Of a stretch of DNA of 64,000 bases, positions 8,653 through 18,313 are shown piece after piece. This stretch comes from Streptosporangium sandarakinum (lineage in GTDB: Bacteria; Actinomycetota; Actinomycetes; Streptosporangiales; Streptosporangiaceae). The stretch covers positions 682,001 to 746,000 of the forward strand of contig NZ_JACCCO010000001.1 in the NCBI RefSeq assembly GCF_013409935.1. The letters run 5' to 3'. The notes under the pieces are model-generated. The model was not told where the DNA came from, made no database searches, and saw nothing but the letters and a program-made list of their open reading frames with translations. Numbering within the stretch: position 1 is the stretch's first letter; each line of letters begins with the position of its first letter. Made by a program: the position numbers and the translations under genes.

Positions 8653-9846
8653 GTGACCACGTCCTCATCCGTCGGCGCGCGCCGCGTCGCCCTGCACCGG
8701 TGGGCGGACGTGGAGCCCCAGGAGATCGGGCTGGCCGACTACCGCGACCCGTTCGGCGACGCCGTCACGACCTGGAAGTACGCCCGCTGGACCGGTGAGG
8801 AGACGCCGCTCGGCTTCCCCGCGGCCGAGCTGGTGCCGTCGTGGACGGCGAGCGCCCCGCCGGGGTCGTGGATCGAGGTCGGGCTGCGGGCCCGCACCGC
8901 GTCGGGTGACCTGACCCGCTGGTACGTGATGGGCCGCTGGGCCGAGGAGGACGGCGACGTCCACCGCACCTCCCTGCCCGGGCAGGGCGACGAGCACGGC
9001 GACGTCGCCGTGGACACCTACGTGGCGGCCCGCCCGGTGACGGCCTTCAGGCTCAGGTTCACCCTGTACGGCTCGGGCGCGCGGGTCCACGGGGCCGCGG
9101 TGATGGCCTCGGCGCCGACGGCCGGGACGGCGTCGGCGGACGCCGCTCCCCCGGACGCCGTCCGCACGGACCCCCGCGTCGGCGCCGCCCATCCGGACGC
9201 CGGCCGCCAAGACCCCGCCGGGTGCGGGCCCGCCGGGCACGTGGAGCTGGACGTGCCGTGCCGGTCGCAGAAGGTCCACGCCGGGCACTTCCCGCAGTGG
9301 GACGGCGGCGGCGCCAACTGGTGCGCCCCCGCCTCGACGAGCATGGTGGTCGCCTACTGGGGTCGCGGCCCCTCCGCCGCCGAGCTGGGCTGGGTCCCGC
9401 CGGACGACCCGTGCCCGGCCGTGGACCACGCCGCCCGCGGCATGTACGACCACGGCTACCAGGGCACCGGCAACTGGCCGTTCGGCGTCGCCTACGCCGG
9501 CCGCTACGGCCTCGCCGGGTTCGTCACCCGGCTGCGCTCGCTCACCGAGCTGGAGCGCCTGGTCCGCGCGGGGGTCCCGGTCATCACCTCGCAGTCGTTC
9601 CGGGAGCACGAGCTGCCCGGCTCCGGCTACTCCACCGGCGGTCACATCATGGTCGTCGTCGGCTTCACCGCGGACGGTGACGTGATCGTCAACGATCCCG
9701 CCGCGCCCGGTGACCACGAGGTGCGCCGGGTCTACCCGCGGGCCGCGTTCGGCGACGTCTGGCTCCGCTCGTCCGGCAGCGGGGGGGTCGCGCACGTGAT
9801 CCACCCGCCCGGCTTCTCCCTGCCCCCTTCCGACGGCAACTGGTGA
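8653..9846 (+). CDS. C39-like family cysteine peptidase
   Basis: This is a 397-residue protein. Residues about 10-150 look like a beta-rich accessory domain (WIEVGLRAR, FRLRFTLYG). A Pro/Ala/Asp linker spans about 152-195. The C-terminal peptidase domain has ANWCAPASTSMVVAYWG with Cys 224, GGHIMVVVGF with His 331, and VIVNDPAAPG with Asp 348, matching the Peptidase_C39_2 triad. No signal peptide is visible, so it is probably cytoplasmic. Its stop overlaps the start of the S9 peptidase by four bases (GTGA), showing translational coupling and suggesting joint work on peptides. Start is GTG at 8653. Confidence 0.82.
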   Translation: MTTSSSVGARRVALHRWADVEPQEIGLADYRDPFGDAVTTWKYARWTGEETPLGFPAAELVPSWTASAPPGSWIEVGLRARTASGDLTRWYVMGRWAEEDGDVHRTSLPGQGDEHGDVAVDTYVAARPVTAFRLRFTLYGSGARVHGAAVMASAPTAGTASADAAPPDAVRTDPRVGAAHPDAGRQDPAGCGPAGHVELDVPCRSQKVHAGHFPQWDGGGANWCAPASTSMVVAYWGRGPSAAELGWVPPDDPCPAVDHAARGMYDHGYQGTGNWPFGVAYAGRYGLAGFVTRLRSLTELERLVRAGVPVITSQSFREHELPGSGYSTGGHIMVVVGFTADGDVIVNDPAAPGDHEVRRVYPRAAFGDVWLRSSGSGGVAHVIHPPGFSLPPSDGNW

Positions 9847-11921
9847 TCATGCTGAACGACTCTCCCATCCGCCCCGTCGACGTGGCCCGGGTGGACGACC
9901 GTCCCCTCTGGGTCGAGATCTGCGGGGAGGAGGTGTGGTGGGACGAGCCGCGCCCGCACGAGGGCGGGCGCAGGTGCGTGGTCCGGCGCGGCCCGGACGG
10001 CGTGCCGCGTGACGCGATCCCCCAGGGCTGGAACTCCCGCAACCGCCTCATCGAGTACGGCGGGCGCTCCTGGCGTCCGCTGCCGGACGGCGGCGTGGTG
10101 TTCACCAACTGGTCCGACCAGCGGATCTACCGGTACGGCGGGAGGCCCGCCGCGGCCGGCGCCGCCTCCCCCGCCCTGGACGCCACCGGCGACGCCGTCG
10201 TCTCGTCCGCTCCGGCCGGTGTCCCGGGCGCCGCGCCCGACACCGTCCGGGACACCGCGCCGGACGCGGTCCCCGTGCCGCTGACCCCCGACGACGGTGC
10301 CCGATACGGCGACCTGTACCTGCCGCCGGGCCGCGCCGAGGTGTGGGCGGTGCGCGAGACGCACCCCGCCGGGTCCGGCGCGGACCCCGCGTCCGGGTCC
10401 GCGCCCGCCGCCGGAGCCGCAGACGGTTCCGGGTCCGCGCCCGGATTCGCCGCCGGGCCCCGCCGCGACCTGGTGGCGGTCCCGCTGGACGGCGGCCCGG
10501 TGCGGGTGATCGCCGCCGCCCAGCACTTCCTGGCCGGCCCGCGCCTGTCCCCCGGCGGGACGCACGTCGCCTGGATCGGCTGGGACCACCCGAACATGCC
10601 GTGGGACGGCACCGAGCTGTGCGTGGCCCCGCTGGACGCCGCCGGCGCGGCCGGACCGTACCGGGTCGTGGCGGGCGGGCCCGAGGAGTCGGTGATCCAG
10701 GCCGAGTGGCGTGACGACGGCGCGCTGTACGCGCTGACCGACCGCGACGGCTGGTGGAACCTGCACCTGGTGCCGCTGGACGGCGGGGAGCCCCGTAACC
10801 TCGCCCCGCTCGCCGAGGAGTGCGGCGACGCGCCGTGGCGGCTGGGCAACACCTGCTTCGCGCTCGCGGGCGACCGGATCGTCCTGCTGCACGGCACCCC
10901 GGCCCGCCGCCGCCTGGGCGTGCTGGACCCGGAGACCGGGCGGATCGAGGACGTCGAGGCGCCGCCGACCTACTGGAACCCCACCGTCTCGGCCGCGGGC
11001 GACGTGGTGGCGGGCGTGGCGGCCTCGCCGTACACGCCGTTCGAGGTCTTCCGGGTGGACCTGCGGACCGGCGGGCACGAGGTGCTGTCGGCCCGCAAGG
11101 AGCTGCCGCCGCGCGAGGTGCTGCCGGAGCCGGAGGCGGTGACGTTCGACGGCGTGCACGCGCACGTCTACCCGCCGCGCGGCGTCGCCGGCCCCGCCCC
11201 CTACGTGATCTTCGTGCACGGCGGCCCGACCGGCGCGAGCACCATGGTCCTGGACCTGGAGATCGCCTACTTCACCAGCCGGGGCATCGGCGTGGCCGAC
11301 GTGAACTACGGCGGCTCCACCGGGTACGGCCGCGCCTACCGCGAGCGGCTGCGCGGCGAGTGGGGCGTGGTGGACGTGCGCGACTGCGAGACGGTGGCGC
11401 GCGGCCTGGTCGCCGCCGGGCGGGCGGACGCCGGGCGGATCGCGATCCGGGGCGGCAGCGCGGGCGGCTGGACGTCGGTGGCCGCGCTGGTGCACAGCAC
11501 GGTGTTCCGGGGCGCGGTGGCCCACTACGCGATCACCGATCCGGAGGGCTGGGCGGCCGAGACCCACGACTTCGAGTCGCGCTACCTCGACGGGCTGATC
11601 GGCCCGCTGCCCGAGACCCGGCAGCGCTACCTGGACCGCTCCCCCACGCTGCACGCCGATCGCGCCTCCGGCCCGGCGCTGCTCATGCACGGCCTGGAGG
11701 ACGCGATCGTCGACCCGGTCCAGGCCGAGCGGTTCGTCGCGGCGCTGGACCGCGCGGGCACGCCGTGGGCGTACATCACCTTCCCCGGCGAGCAGCACGG
11801 CTGGCGCCGGGAGGAGACGATCGTCGCCGCCCTGGAGGCGGAGCTGGCCTTCTACGGCCTGATCTTCGGCTTCCCGACGCCCGAGGTGCCGCCCCTGGCA
11901 CTTAAGGGTATGCACCAATAA
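9843..11921 (+). CDS. S9 family prolyl oligopeptidase-type serine peptidase
   Basis: The 692-residue enzyme has an N-terminal beta-propeller half and a C-terminal alpha/beta hydrolase. The catalytic triad is readable: RGGSAGGW (Ser 539), LLMHGLEDAIVDP (Asp 620) and FPGEQHGW (His 652). FVHGGPTG forms the oxyanion region. It should cleave short peptides, as acylaminoacyl peptidases and related oligopeptidases do. Two Ala/Pro/Gly-rich insertions (about residues 99-139 and 177-203) interrupt the propeller and resemble the linker in the upstream C39-like protein. The start overlaps that gene's stop; an in-frame ATG at 9849 is a possible alternative. The M20 peptidase follows after 23 bases. Confidence 0.9.
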   Translation: MIMLNDSPIRPVDVARVDDRPLWVEICGEEVWWDEPRPHEGGRRCVVRRGPDGVPRDAIPQGWNSRNRLIEYGGRSWRPLPDGGVVFTNWSDQRIYRYGGRPAAAGAASPALDATGDAVVSSAPAGVPGAAPDTVRDTAPDAVPVPLTPDDGARYGDLYLPPGRAEVWAVRETHPAGSGADPASGSAPAAGAADGSGSAPGFAAGPRRDLVAVPLDGGPVRVIAAAQHFLAGPRLSPGGTHVAWIGWDHPNMPWDGTELCVAPLDAAGAAGPYRVVAGGPEESVIQAEWRDDGALYALTDRDGWWNLHLVPLDGGEPRNLAPLAEECGDAPWRLGNTCFALAGDRIVLLHGTPARRRLGVLDPETGRIEDVEAPPTYWNPTVSAAGDVVAGVAASPYTPFEVFRVDLRTGGHEVLSARKELPPREVLPEPEAVTFDGVHAHVYPPRGVAGPAPYVIFVHGGPTGASTMVLDLEIAYFTSRGIGVADVNYGGSTGYGRAYRERLRGEWGVVDVRDCETVARGLVAAGRADAGRIAIRGGSAGGWTSVAALVHSTVFRGAVAHYAITDPEGWAAETHDFESRYLDGLIGPLPETRQRYLDRSPTLHADRASGPALLMHGLEDAIVDPVQAERFVAALDRAGTPWAYITFPGEQHGWRREETIVAALEAELAFYGLIFGFPTPEVPPLALKGMHQ

Positions 11922-11944
11922 TCCACTTTCGGGGGAGTTTTTCG

Positions 11945-13213
11945 ATGAACGAGGTCGCCCAGATCTGCTCGGACCTGATCAGGTTCGACACCACCAACCC
12001 CGGTTCCGGTGAGCGACCGGCGGCCGAGCACGTCGCCGAGCTGCTGACCGACGCCGGCATCGAGCCGGTGGTGTTCGAGTCGGCCGAGCGCCGCACCAGC
12101 GTGGTCGCCCGCATCCCGGGCGACTCGCCCGAGGCCCTGCTGATCCACGGCCACCTGGACGTCGTCCCGGCCGAGCCGGCCGACTGGCGGGTCCACCCGT
12201 TCTCCGGCGAGGTCGCCGACGGCTGCGTCTGGGGCCGGGGCGCGGTGGACATGAAGGGCACGGTCTCCATGACGCTCGCCCTGGTCCGCGACTGGGCCCG
12301 GCGCGGCGTGCGGCCGAAGCGGGACCTCGTGCTCGCCTTCCTCGCCGACGAGGAGGCCACCGGCGAGTACGGCGCGCGGTACGCGGCCACCAGGCACCGG
12401 GACCTGTTCGAGGGCTGCACCGAGGCGATCAGCGAGTCCGGCGGCTACAGCGTCCAGGCCCCCTCCGGAGCGCGGATCTACCCGGTCGCGGTGGGCGAGC
12501 GCGGCACCGCGTGGATGAGGCTCACCGCGACCGGCGTCGCGGGCCACGGTTCCAAGCCGCCCAAGGACAACGCCGTGGCCGAGCTGTGCCACGCGCTGTC
12601 CAGGATCGCCGCCTACCGCTGGCCGGTACGGCTCACCCCGGGAGTGGCGGCGCTGCTGAACGAGCTGGGCGACGTCCTGGGCGAGCCGATCGACCTCGAC
12701 CGGCTGGAGGAGGAGGCCGAGCGGCTGGGCTCGGTCGGCGCGCTGTTCTCGGCGCAGATCCGCAACTCGGCGAACCCGACCATGCTGGAGGCCGGCTACA
12801 AGGTCAACGTGATCCCCGGCACCGCGACCGCGCACGTGGACGGCCGGTTCCTGCCCGGATACCGGGAGGAGTTCCTGGAGACGATCGACCGGCTGCTCGG
12901 CCCGAAGGTCACCCGCGAGTTCGTCAGCTTCGAGGACGCCCCCTCCGCGCCGCTGGACGCGCCGTTCTTCGACCGGCTGTGCGACGCGCTCGTCGCCGAG
13001 GACCCGGCGGCGCGGCCGGTGCCGTACGTGATGTCCGGCGGCACGGACGCCAAGTCCTTCGCCGACATCGGCATCAGGGGGTACGGCTTCGCGCCCCTGA
13101 TGCTCTCCCCCGAGCTCGACTACTACGGCATGTTCCACGGCGTGGACGAGCGCGTCCCCGTCGAGGGCCTGGAGTTCGGCGTCCGGGTCCTGGACCGCCT
13201 CCTGGCCGCCTGA
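11945..13213 (+). CDS. M20/M25/M40 family metallopeptidase (ArgE/DapE-like)
   Basis: This 422-residue dizinc hydrolase has metal ligands in IHGHLDVVPAE (His 70, Asp 72), WGRGAVDMKG (Asp 102) and FLADEEATG (Glu 136/137), and a final His in the FHGVDERV region. The lid domain includes GERGTAWMRLTATGVAGHGS. It is close to the actinobacterial M20 group that removes terminal residues from di- and tripeptides or deacylates amino acids. It lies 23 bases after the S9 gene with a GGGGGAG box before ATG 11945, so the C39-S9-M20 set is probably one operon for stepwise peptide breakdown. Confidence 0.9.
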   Translation: MNEVAQICSDLIRFDTTNPGSGERPAAEHVAELLTDAGIEPVVFESAERRTSVVARIPGDSPEALLIHGHLDVVPAEPADWRVHPFSGEVADGCVWGRGAVDMKGTVSMTLALVRDWARRGVRPKRDLVLAFLADEEATGEYGARYAATRHRDLFEGCTEAISESGGYSVQAPSGARIYPVAVGERGTAWMRLTATGVAGHGSKPPKDNAVAELCHALSRIAAYRWPVRLTPGVAALLNELGDVLGEPIDLDRLEEEAERLGSVGALFSAQIRNSANPTMLEAGYKVNVIPGTATAHVDGRFLPGYREEFLETIDRLLGPKVTREFVSFEDAPSAPLDAPFFDRLCDALVAEDPAARPVPYVMSGGTDAKSFADIGIRGYGFAPLMLSPELDYYGMFHGVDERVPVEGLEFGVRVLDRLLAA

Positions 13214-13245
13214 CCGCCCGGCCGCGCGCCGGTGGCACCGCCTGC

Positions 13246-13273
13246 CGCGCGCCGGGGAACACCCCGGCGCGCG
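13246..13273 (+). terminator. GC-rich hairpin after the peptidase operon
   Basis: A perfect 12-bp stem (CGCGCGCCGGGG with its complement) closes on an AACA loop, 33 bases after the M20 stop codon. There is no T-tract, as is common in high-GC actinomycetes. Confidence 0.65.
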
Positions 13274-13367
13274 ACAGGAACGGCTCAAAGGGTCACAGAA
13301 GACGCATCAGATAACTTACGTACTTCCTATTCGGGTTGGTTTGCGGCAGTCTGTGCGTGGAGGAGAC

Positions 13368-14357
13368 ATGGACCAGATCACCCTGAGCCCGCGCCACCTC
13401 CACGCGTTCACCGAGGTGGGCTTCCAGATCGCCGGGCGCGGTGGCGCGGCCGGCGCGATGCGCGCCCTGCGCGAGGTCGTCCCCCTGGACGCCTACGAGT
13501 TCGTCGCCTACGATCCCGCGACCGACCGGCACCGCAGCCTGTTCTCCGACGGCTACACCCGGGTGGACGACGACGCCGCCGAGGAGTACGCCCGGCTCGC
13601 CCCCTACCGGCGGGCCAGGGACCTGCGGGTGCCGCTGCCCATGGGCGCCCCCGGCACCGAGCGCTACTTCCGCCGCCACCTGGAACCGTACGGCTGGCGT
13701 TCCGGGCTGACCGCCCCCCTGTTCCTGACGGAGGGGGACGGAGACGGCCGCTACACCGGCCTGCTCCACCTGAACGCCCGCGCCCCCGGCGCCTTCCCCT
13801 CCGGGACCGGCACGCTGATCGGCGCCGTCTCCCCCGTCCTGGCCCACGTCACCGACCTGAGCCGCTGCGTGGTCAACCCGGTCGGCGTGCCGCCGGGCTT
13901 CCACGCGGCGGCGTTCGACCGCAACGGCGACCGCCGGGACGTCGCCGGCGCCCCGCACTCGGCGGCCGTCGCCGCCGAGCCCGCCATGGCCGGGCTCGCC
14001 CGGGAGTTCATCGACTCGCGCGAGCTCAACCGGCGGGGTCTCTGGCTCGACGCCACCGGATGCTGGCGCGAGGTGCGGCTGCTGCGCGCCGGGGTCGGGC
14101 CGCACGGCGCCCTCCAGGGGGCGGTGATCGCCGAGCGGCCGTGCGCGCTGCCGTACGAGCTGACCGCGCGGGAGATCGAGGTGATCACCCGGGTCGCGCT
14201 CGGCGACTCCAACCCGCAGATCGCGGCGGCGCTGGTGCTGAGCGTCCGCACCGTCACCACCCACCTGGAGCACATCTTCGCCAAGCTGGGCTGCGAGAGC
14301 CGGACCCGGCTGACCACCAGGGCCCTGGCCGAGGGGCTGTGCCGGCTGCTCGTCTGA
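13368..14357 (+). CDS. LuxR family transcriptional regulator
   Basis: The 329-residue protein has a GAF-like N-terminal sensing region of about 200 residues (AMRALREVVPLDAYEFVAYD, LTAPLFLTEGD) and a C-terminal LuxR/FixJ-type helix-turn-helix at about 263-325: LTAREIEVITRVALGDSNPQ then VRTVTTHLEHIFAKLG. It should bind DNA as a dimer. Ligand and targets are unknown. ATG 13368 is chosen because GGAGGAG precedes it; the nine extra upstream codons include the ribosome site. It is convergent with the RsbW-like gene, with GC-rich inverted repeats between the stops. Confidence 0.85.
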   Translation: MDQITLSPRHLHAFTEVGFQIAGRGGAAGAMRALREVVPLDAYEFVAYDPATDRHRSLFSDGYTRVDDDAAEEYARLAPYRRARDLRVPLPMGAPGTERYFRRHLEPYGWRSGLTAPLFLTEGDGDGRYTGLLHLNARAPGAFPSGTGTLIGAVSPVLAHVTDLSRCVVNPVGVPPGFHAAAFDRNGDRRDVAGAPHSAAVAAEPAMAGLAREFIDSRELNRRGLWLDATGCWREVRLLRAGVGPHGALQGAVIAERPCALPYELTAREIEVITRVALGDSNPQIAAALVLSVRTVTTHLEHIFAKLGCESRTRLTTRALAEGLCRLLV

Positions 14358-14405
14358 GGACCGGGCGGGCCGGCCGCCCGCGTCTCCCGCCGGGCGGCCC
14401 GGCGG

Positions 14406-14849
14406 TCAGCGGACGCCGGCCAGCCGGGGCCCGGGCACCGCGGCCGGCTCCAGCACGAGCTCGAACCAGACCCGGTTGGAGCCGGGCTCCCGTACCAGGC
14501 CCCAGCGGTGCGCCAGCGCCTCCACCAGCGGCAGGCCGCGGCCGCCGGTGGCGTCGGCCGGGGCGCGGCACACGCAGGGCGCCGTGGAGGAGCCCTCGTC
14601 CTGGACGGTGACCCGCACGCCCGAGGCGGAGCAGGCGACGGTGACGGTGAACGCCCCGCCGTTCCCCGACCGGGAGTGGACGATCGCGTTGGTGGCGATC
14701 TCGCTGGTCAGCAGCACGCAGTCGTCGTGGAGCGGGTGGTCGCGCCCGAGCGTGACCGACACCAGCCGGCGTGCCTGCACCACCTGGTCGGGAGAACCCG
14801 CCAGGCGGAGAACCCATTCGCCGCCGTCGTACTCCGATGAGACGTCCAT
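14406..14849 (-). CDS. RsbW-like ATP-binding protein (HATPase_c, anti-sigma type)
   Basis: The 147-residue GHKL ATPase has the N box TSEIATNAIVH (about 63-73), a G1-like QDEGS and G2 GGRGLPLVEALAHRWG. Family members either act as serine kinases that bind sigma factors and STAS antagonists, or serve as small ATP-binding regulators, which are very numerous in streptomycete-type genomes. No sigma gene is adjacent here, so the partner is unknown; a full partner-switching set lies at 54.5-59.3 kb. ATG 14849 has a GGAGGG box six bases upstream. Confidence 0.83.
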   Translation of the reverse strand: MDVSSEYDGGEWVLRLAGSPDQVVQARRLVSVTLGRDHPLHDDCVLLTSEIATNAIVHSRSGNGGAFTVTVACSASGVRVTVQDEGSSTAPCVCRAPADATGGRGLPLVEALAHRWGLVREPGSNRVWFELVLEPAAVPGPRLAGVR

Positions 14850-15070
14850 CTGGCCCCCTCCGAGGTGGTCCGCGCACTGAGAGGACGCGACGCCCGAAGA
14901 GGGAGATGTCTCACAAAAGTAGGAATCCGATCGCTCGCCGGATAGCCAGGTCGGGCTTGCCAGGAGGGCCGCCGCCTGCATGACCGCCTCCCGGACATCA
15001 GAAGGCCGCACCCGTCCCAGGGAGAACGGATGCGGCCTCGCGGGAAAACGCCGTTCGCGCGCCCGGTGCC

Positions 15071-15895
15071 CTACACCCGGTGCCAGCGCGCCTCGAAGAA
15101 GCAGTAGACCGCGAAGAGGATCAGGCCGATCGCGATGAGGGCGAGCAGCCACGGGCCCGCGGGGGCGTCGGCCAGCGCGCGCAGCGTCGCGTCGATGCCC
15201 TTGGCCTTGTCCGGGTCGTAGGTGACCGCGGCCTGGATGACGAAGACCCCGGCGATCGCCGCGATCACGCCTCGGGCGATGTAGCCGGCCATGCCGAGCT
15301 TGTCGGCCAGGTTCCGCACCTTCGGCGGCATCTCGCCGGTGCGCATGTCCTTGAGGAACTTCTTCTTCCATCCCCGGTGGATCCAGTACGCGCCGAGCGC
15401 GATCACCCCGAGCCCCGCCAGGCCGACCAGGAACTGCCCGCCGGGCAGGCCCATCGCCTTGGCGGTGAGGTCATGGGAGCTCTCGTCGGTGGAGCTCCCC
15501 GGGTCTCCCCGCAGCAGCGTGTTGAGCAGCGCCGCCACGATGAGCCCGTAGACGACCGTGCGCGCCACCGACTCGACGCGGTCCTTGGTCCGGCCGCGGC
15601 CGATGACGGCCTCCGACAGCTGCCAGATGGTCAGCGCGGCGAAGCCGGCCACCATCAGCCAGAGCAGCACCGTGCCGAAGGGCTGCTCGGCCACCATCTC
15701 GATCGCGCCGGTCTTGTCGGCCTCCTTGCCCTTGCTGCCGCCGTCGAAGGCGATCTGCAGGGCCAGGAATCCGATCAGTCCGTAGAGGACGCCACGGCAG
15801 GCAAGTCCGAGCCGGGTCAGCCTCTCCAACGTCCGACTGTTCGCCGCCCTGTGCGCGGCGCCTTCCACCTCTGCCTGAGCGCTGTTCATACTCAT
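15071..15895 (-). CDS. DUF1206 integral membrane protein
   Basis: This 274-residue membrane protein has three repeats of the DUF1206 unit, each with two transmembrane segments (about six in total). The first unit has LTRLGLACRGVLYGLIGFLA, the second VARTVVYGLIVAALL with GLAGLGVIALGAYWI, and the third GMAGYIARGVIAAIAGVFVI with WLLALIAIGLILFAVYCFFE. Function is unknown for the family. The first ATG (15895) and the one two codons later are both usable. It sits 37 bases from the Ppx/GppA gene on the same strand and may be read with it. Confidence 0.9.
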   Translation of the reverse strand: MSMNSAQAEVEGAAHRAANSRTLERLTRLGLACRGVLYGLIGFLALQIAFDGGSKGKEADKTGAIEMVAEQPFGTVLLWLMVAGFAALTIWQLSEAVIGRGRTKDRVESVARTVVYGLIVAALLNTLLRGDPGSSTDESSHDLTAKAMGLPGGQFLVGLAGLGVIALGAYWIHRGWKKKFLKDMRTGEMPPKVRNLADKLGMAGYIARGVIAAIAGVFVIQAAVTYDPDKAKGIDATLRALADAPAGPWLLALIAIGLILFAVYCFFEARWHRV

Positions 15896-15932
15896 GCGCT
15901 CTTACCGGTTCAAAGGATGGTAAACTTCGCCC

Positions 15933-16865
15933 TCAACTTTCCGGCATGGCGTCCAGCCGCCGGAGGATGACGCCCTCGCGCAGCGCCCACGGGCAGACCT
16001 CCAGCTCATCGACCTCCAGGAGGTCCATCGCGGCGTCGGCGACGATCGCCCCCGCCGGAAGCTGCGGCGCCCGCCCCTCGGAGACCCCGGGCAGCGCCGC
16101 CCGCTCGCGCGCGCTCATCGTGACCAGCCGGCCGGCCCACTCCACCAGGTCGGCGTGCCTGAGCACCCGGCGGACGCCGAACCCCTCGGTGGAGGCCGCC
16201 GCCCCGGCGATCCTCGCGAGCTGGCGGAAGGTCTTGGAGGTGGCCACCGCGTGGTCGGGCCGGCCGTACCGGGTGACGGCGGCCACGGTCCGGGCGATCT
16301 CCGCCCGCACGTGCCGGCGCAGCTCCCGCGCCTCGGCGGGCGGGGGCGGGTCGGCGGTGAACCGGCCGCGGGTGAGCCGCCCGGCGCCCAGCGGCAGCGA
16401 CACCGCGACGTCCGGCTGCTCGTCGAGCCCCGAGGCGATCTCCAGCGACCCGCCGCCGATGTCCAGCACCAGCAGCCGCCCGGAGGACCAGCCGAACCAG
16501 CGCCGCACCGCCAGGAACGTCAGCCTCGCCTCGTCCTGGCCGGACAACACCTCGATGCCCACCCCGGTGGCGGCCCTGACCCGTTCGAGGACCTTCTCGC
16601 CGTTGGCGGCCTCCCGGACCGCGGAGGTCGCGAAGGCCATGAGGTCCTCGACGCCCTTGTCCTCGGCGATCCGTACGGCGTGCTCGACGCACTTGAGCAG
16701 CCGCTCGGCCCCGGCCTCCGAAAGCCGCTCGCCGTCCTCCATGTGCTCGGCGAGCCGCAGCTCCTCCTTGTGGGAGTAGGCGGGCAGCGGCCTGGCGCCC
16801 CGGTGGGCGTCCATCACCAGCAGGTGCACCGTGTTGGAACCGATGTCGAGAACGCCCAGTCGCAT
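15933..16865 (-). CDS. Ppx/GppA family phosphatase
   Basis: This 310-residue protein of the actin-like ATPase fold opens with [19 protein letters not shown] (phosphate 1 loop). It also has [26 protein letters not shown] and [14 protein letters not shown] (phosphate 2 loop), as in exopolyphosphatases and pppGpp phosphohydrolases. The length is that of the short, single-module actinobacterial Ppx without a C-terminal HD domain. It would act on polyphosphate or guanosine pentaphosphate in the cytoplasm. The downstream DUF1206 gene is on the same strand. Roughly 290 bases separate its start from the divergent pyruvyl transferase gene. Confidence 0.88.
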   Translation of the reverse strand: MRLGVLDIGSNTVHLLVMDAHRGARPLPAYSHKEELRLAEHMEDGERLSEAGAERLLKCVEHAVRIAEDKGVEDLMAFATSAVREAANGEKVLERVRAATGVGIEVLSGQDEARLTFLAVRRWFGWSSGRLLVLDIGGGSLEIASGLDEQPDVAVSLPLGAGRLTRGRFTADPPPPAEARELRRHVRAEIARTVAAVTRYGRPDHAVATSKTFRQLARIAGAAASTEGFGVRRVLRHADLVEWAGRLVTMSARERAALPGVSEGRAPQLPAGAIVADAAMDLLEVDELEVCPWALREGVILRRLDAMPES

Positions 16866-17152
16866 GGGATGAAATTACTACTCTTCGTCCCCCGGCCGGG
16901 CCACGCGGCGGTGGACGCCGGCGGCGTGACCGCCCCTGCCCCAGGGGCCTCCGTCCCCCGTCGCCGGGCGCCGTTCCGGCGTCGGCCCGGCTCCCCGTCA
17001 CGTCCGCTGCCCGGGGACGCCACCCTCCGGTCCGGAAACGCCCTCCCCGGATCGGTCAAGGATCTCCTCCCGCAGGGCGTAGCGGTTCTTCCGCAGGGGT
17101 ACTGACTTTCAAGGCGGACAAATGCCCATAAATGACGAAAGGAGGGATAAAT

Positions 17153-18298
17153 ATGAATAAAACTCTGGGGCCGACCGTGGGCATACTCGGTTCGTACGGC
17201 GGCCGCAACCTCGGGGACGAGGCCATCCTGACCAGCATCCTCGACGGCATCCGGCGGGAGCGCCCCGACGCGAACGCCCTGGTCTTCTCCCGCTGCCCCG
17301 ACCACACTCGCGCCCACTACCCGGACGTCGAGGTGACGGGATGGGAGGGGATGAGCCGCGAACCCGTCTCGCAGGTCGTCGCCCGCCTGGACATGCTGCT
17401 CCTCGGCGGCGGCGGAATCCTCTACGACACCGAGGCCCGCCGCTACCTGCGGGTGGCCCAGCTCGCCCTGGAGCGGGCCGTCCCCGTCTTCACCTACGCC
17501 CTGGGAGCCGGGCCGCTCACCACCCGCACCGACTGCACGATGGCGCGGGACATCCTGGCGTCCGCCGTCACCGTCACCGTCCGCGACGAGGAGTCCCGGC
17601 TGGCGCTGGAGGAGGCCGGCGTGATGTCCCCGATCATCGTCACCGCGGACCCCGCCCTGCTGCTCGAACCCGAGCCGTTCGGCCGGGACATGCTGCGCGC
17701 CGAGGGCATCCGGGAGGGCACGCGGCTCGTCGGAATGAACGTGCGCGAGCCCGGCTGCGCCGCCGAGCACCTCGACGTGCAGGGATACCACGAGCTGCTC
17801 GCGCACCTCGGGGACTTCCTGGTCAACCGGCTCGACGCCGACGTCGTCTTCGTGCCGATGGAACGCGACGACATCCGGCACTCCCACGCCGTGGTGTCCC
17901 ACATGAACGCCGCCGCCCGCTGCCGGGTGCTGCACGGCGACTACCGGCCGCGGCAGATCCTCGGTCTGACCCGGCACCTGGACCTCGCGGTCGGCATGCG
18001 GCTGCACTTCCTGATCTTCGCCGCGATGCGGGGCGTCCCGCTGTTGCCGCTGCCGTACGCCGGGAAGGTCTTCGACTTCGCCCAGCGGATCGGCTCGCCG
18101 GCCCTGCGGGGCGTGGTCAGGGAGGCCGCCGGCCCGCTGCTGGCCGAGGTCGACCGGGTGTGGGACGAGCGGCCGGCGCACACCGAGCGGATCAAAGCCC
18201 GTATCCCGGCCCTGCGCGCCATGGCCGCCACGACGGCGGAGTACTTCCTCGACCAGCTCGACCGCCGCACGTCGCGCGTCCCGGTCCGGGCCGTCTGA
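17153..18298 (+). CDS. Polysaccharide pyruvyl transferase family protein
   Basis: The 381-residue protein carries the CsaB/WcaK-type fold: GILGSYGGRNLGDEAI near the N-terminus, LLLGGGGILYD at about 83-93, YALGAGPLTT, VRDEESRLALEEAGV and a late GMRLHFLIFAAMRGVPLLPL with the conserved His of the GT-B-like donor site. Such enzymes transfer pyruvate from phosphoenolpyruvate to cell-wall glycans. The start at ATG 17153 follows GGAGGG with ideal spacing. The 40 bases around the start are AT-rich compared with the rest of the gene, as in strongly translated leaders. The MFS gene follows after 15 bases and is likely co-transcribed. Confidence 0.85.
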   Translation: MNKTLGPTVGILGSYGGRNLGDEAILTSILDGIRRERPDANALVFSRCPDHTRAHYPDVEVTGWEGMSREPVSQVVARLDMLLLGGGGILYDTEARRYLRVAQLALERAVPVFTYALGAGPLTTRTDCTMARDILASAVTVTVRDEESRLALEEAGVMSPIIVTADPALLLEPEPFGRDMLRAEGIREGTRLVGMNVREPGCAAEHLDVQGYHELLAHLGDFLVNRLDADVVFVPMERDDIRHSHAVVSHMNAAARCRVLHGDYRPRQILGLTRHLDLAVGMRLHFLIFAAMRGVPLLPLPYAGKVFDFAQRIGSPALRGVVREAAGPLLAEVDRVWDERPAHTERIKARIPALRAMAATTAEYFLDQLDRRTSRVPVRAV

Positions 18299-18313
18299 GA
18301 TCGGAAACGACGT

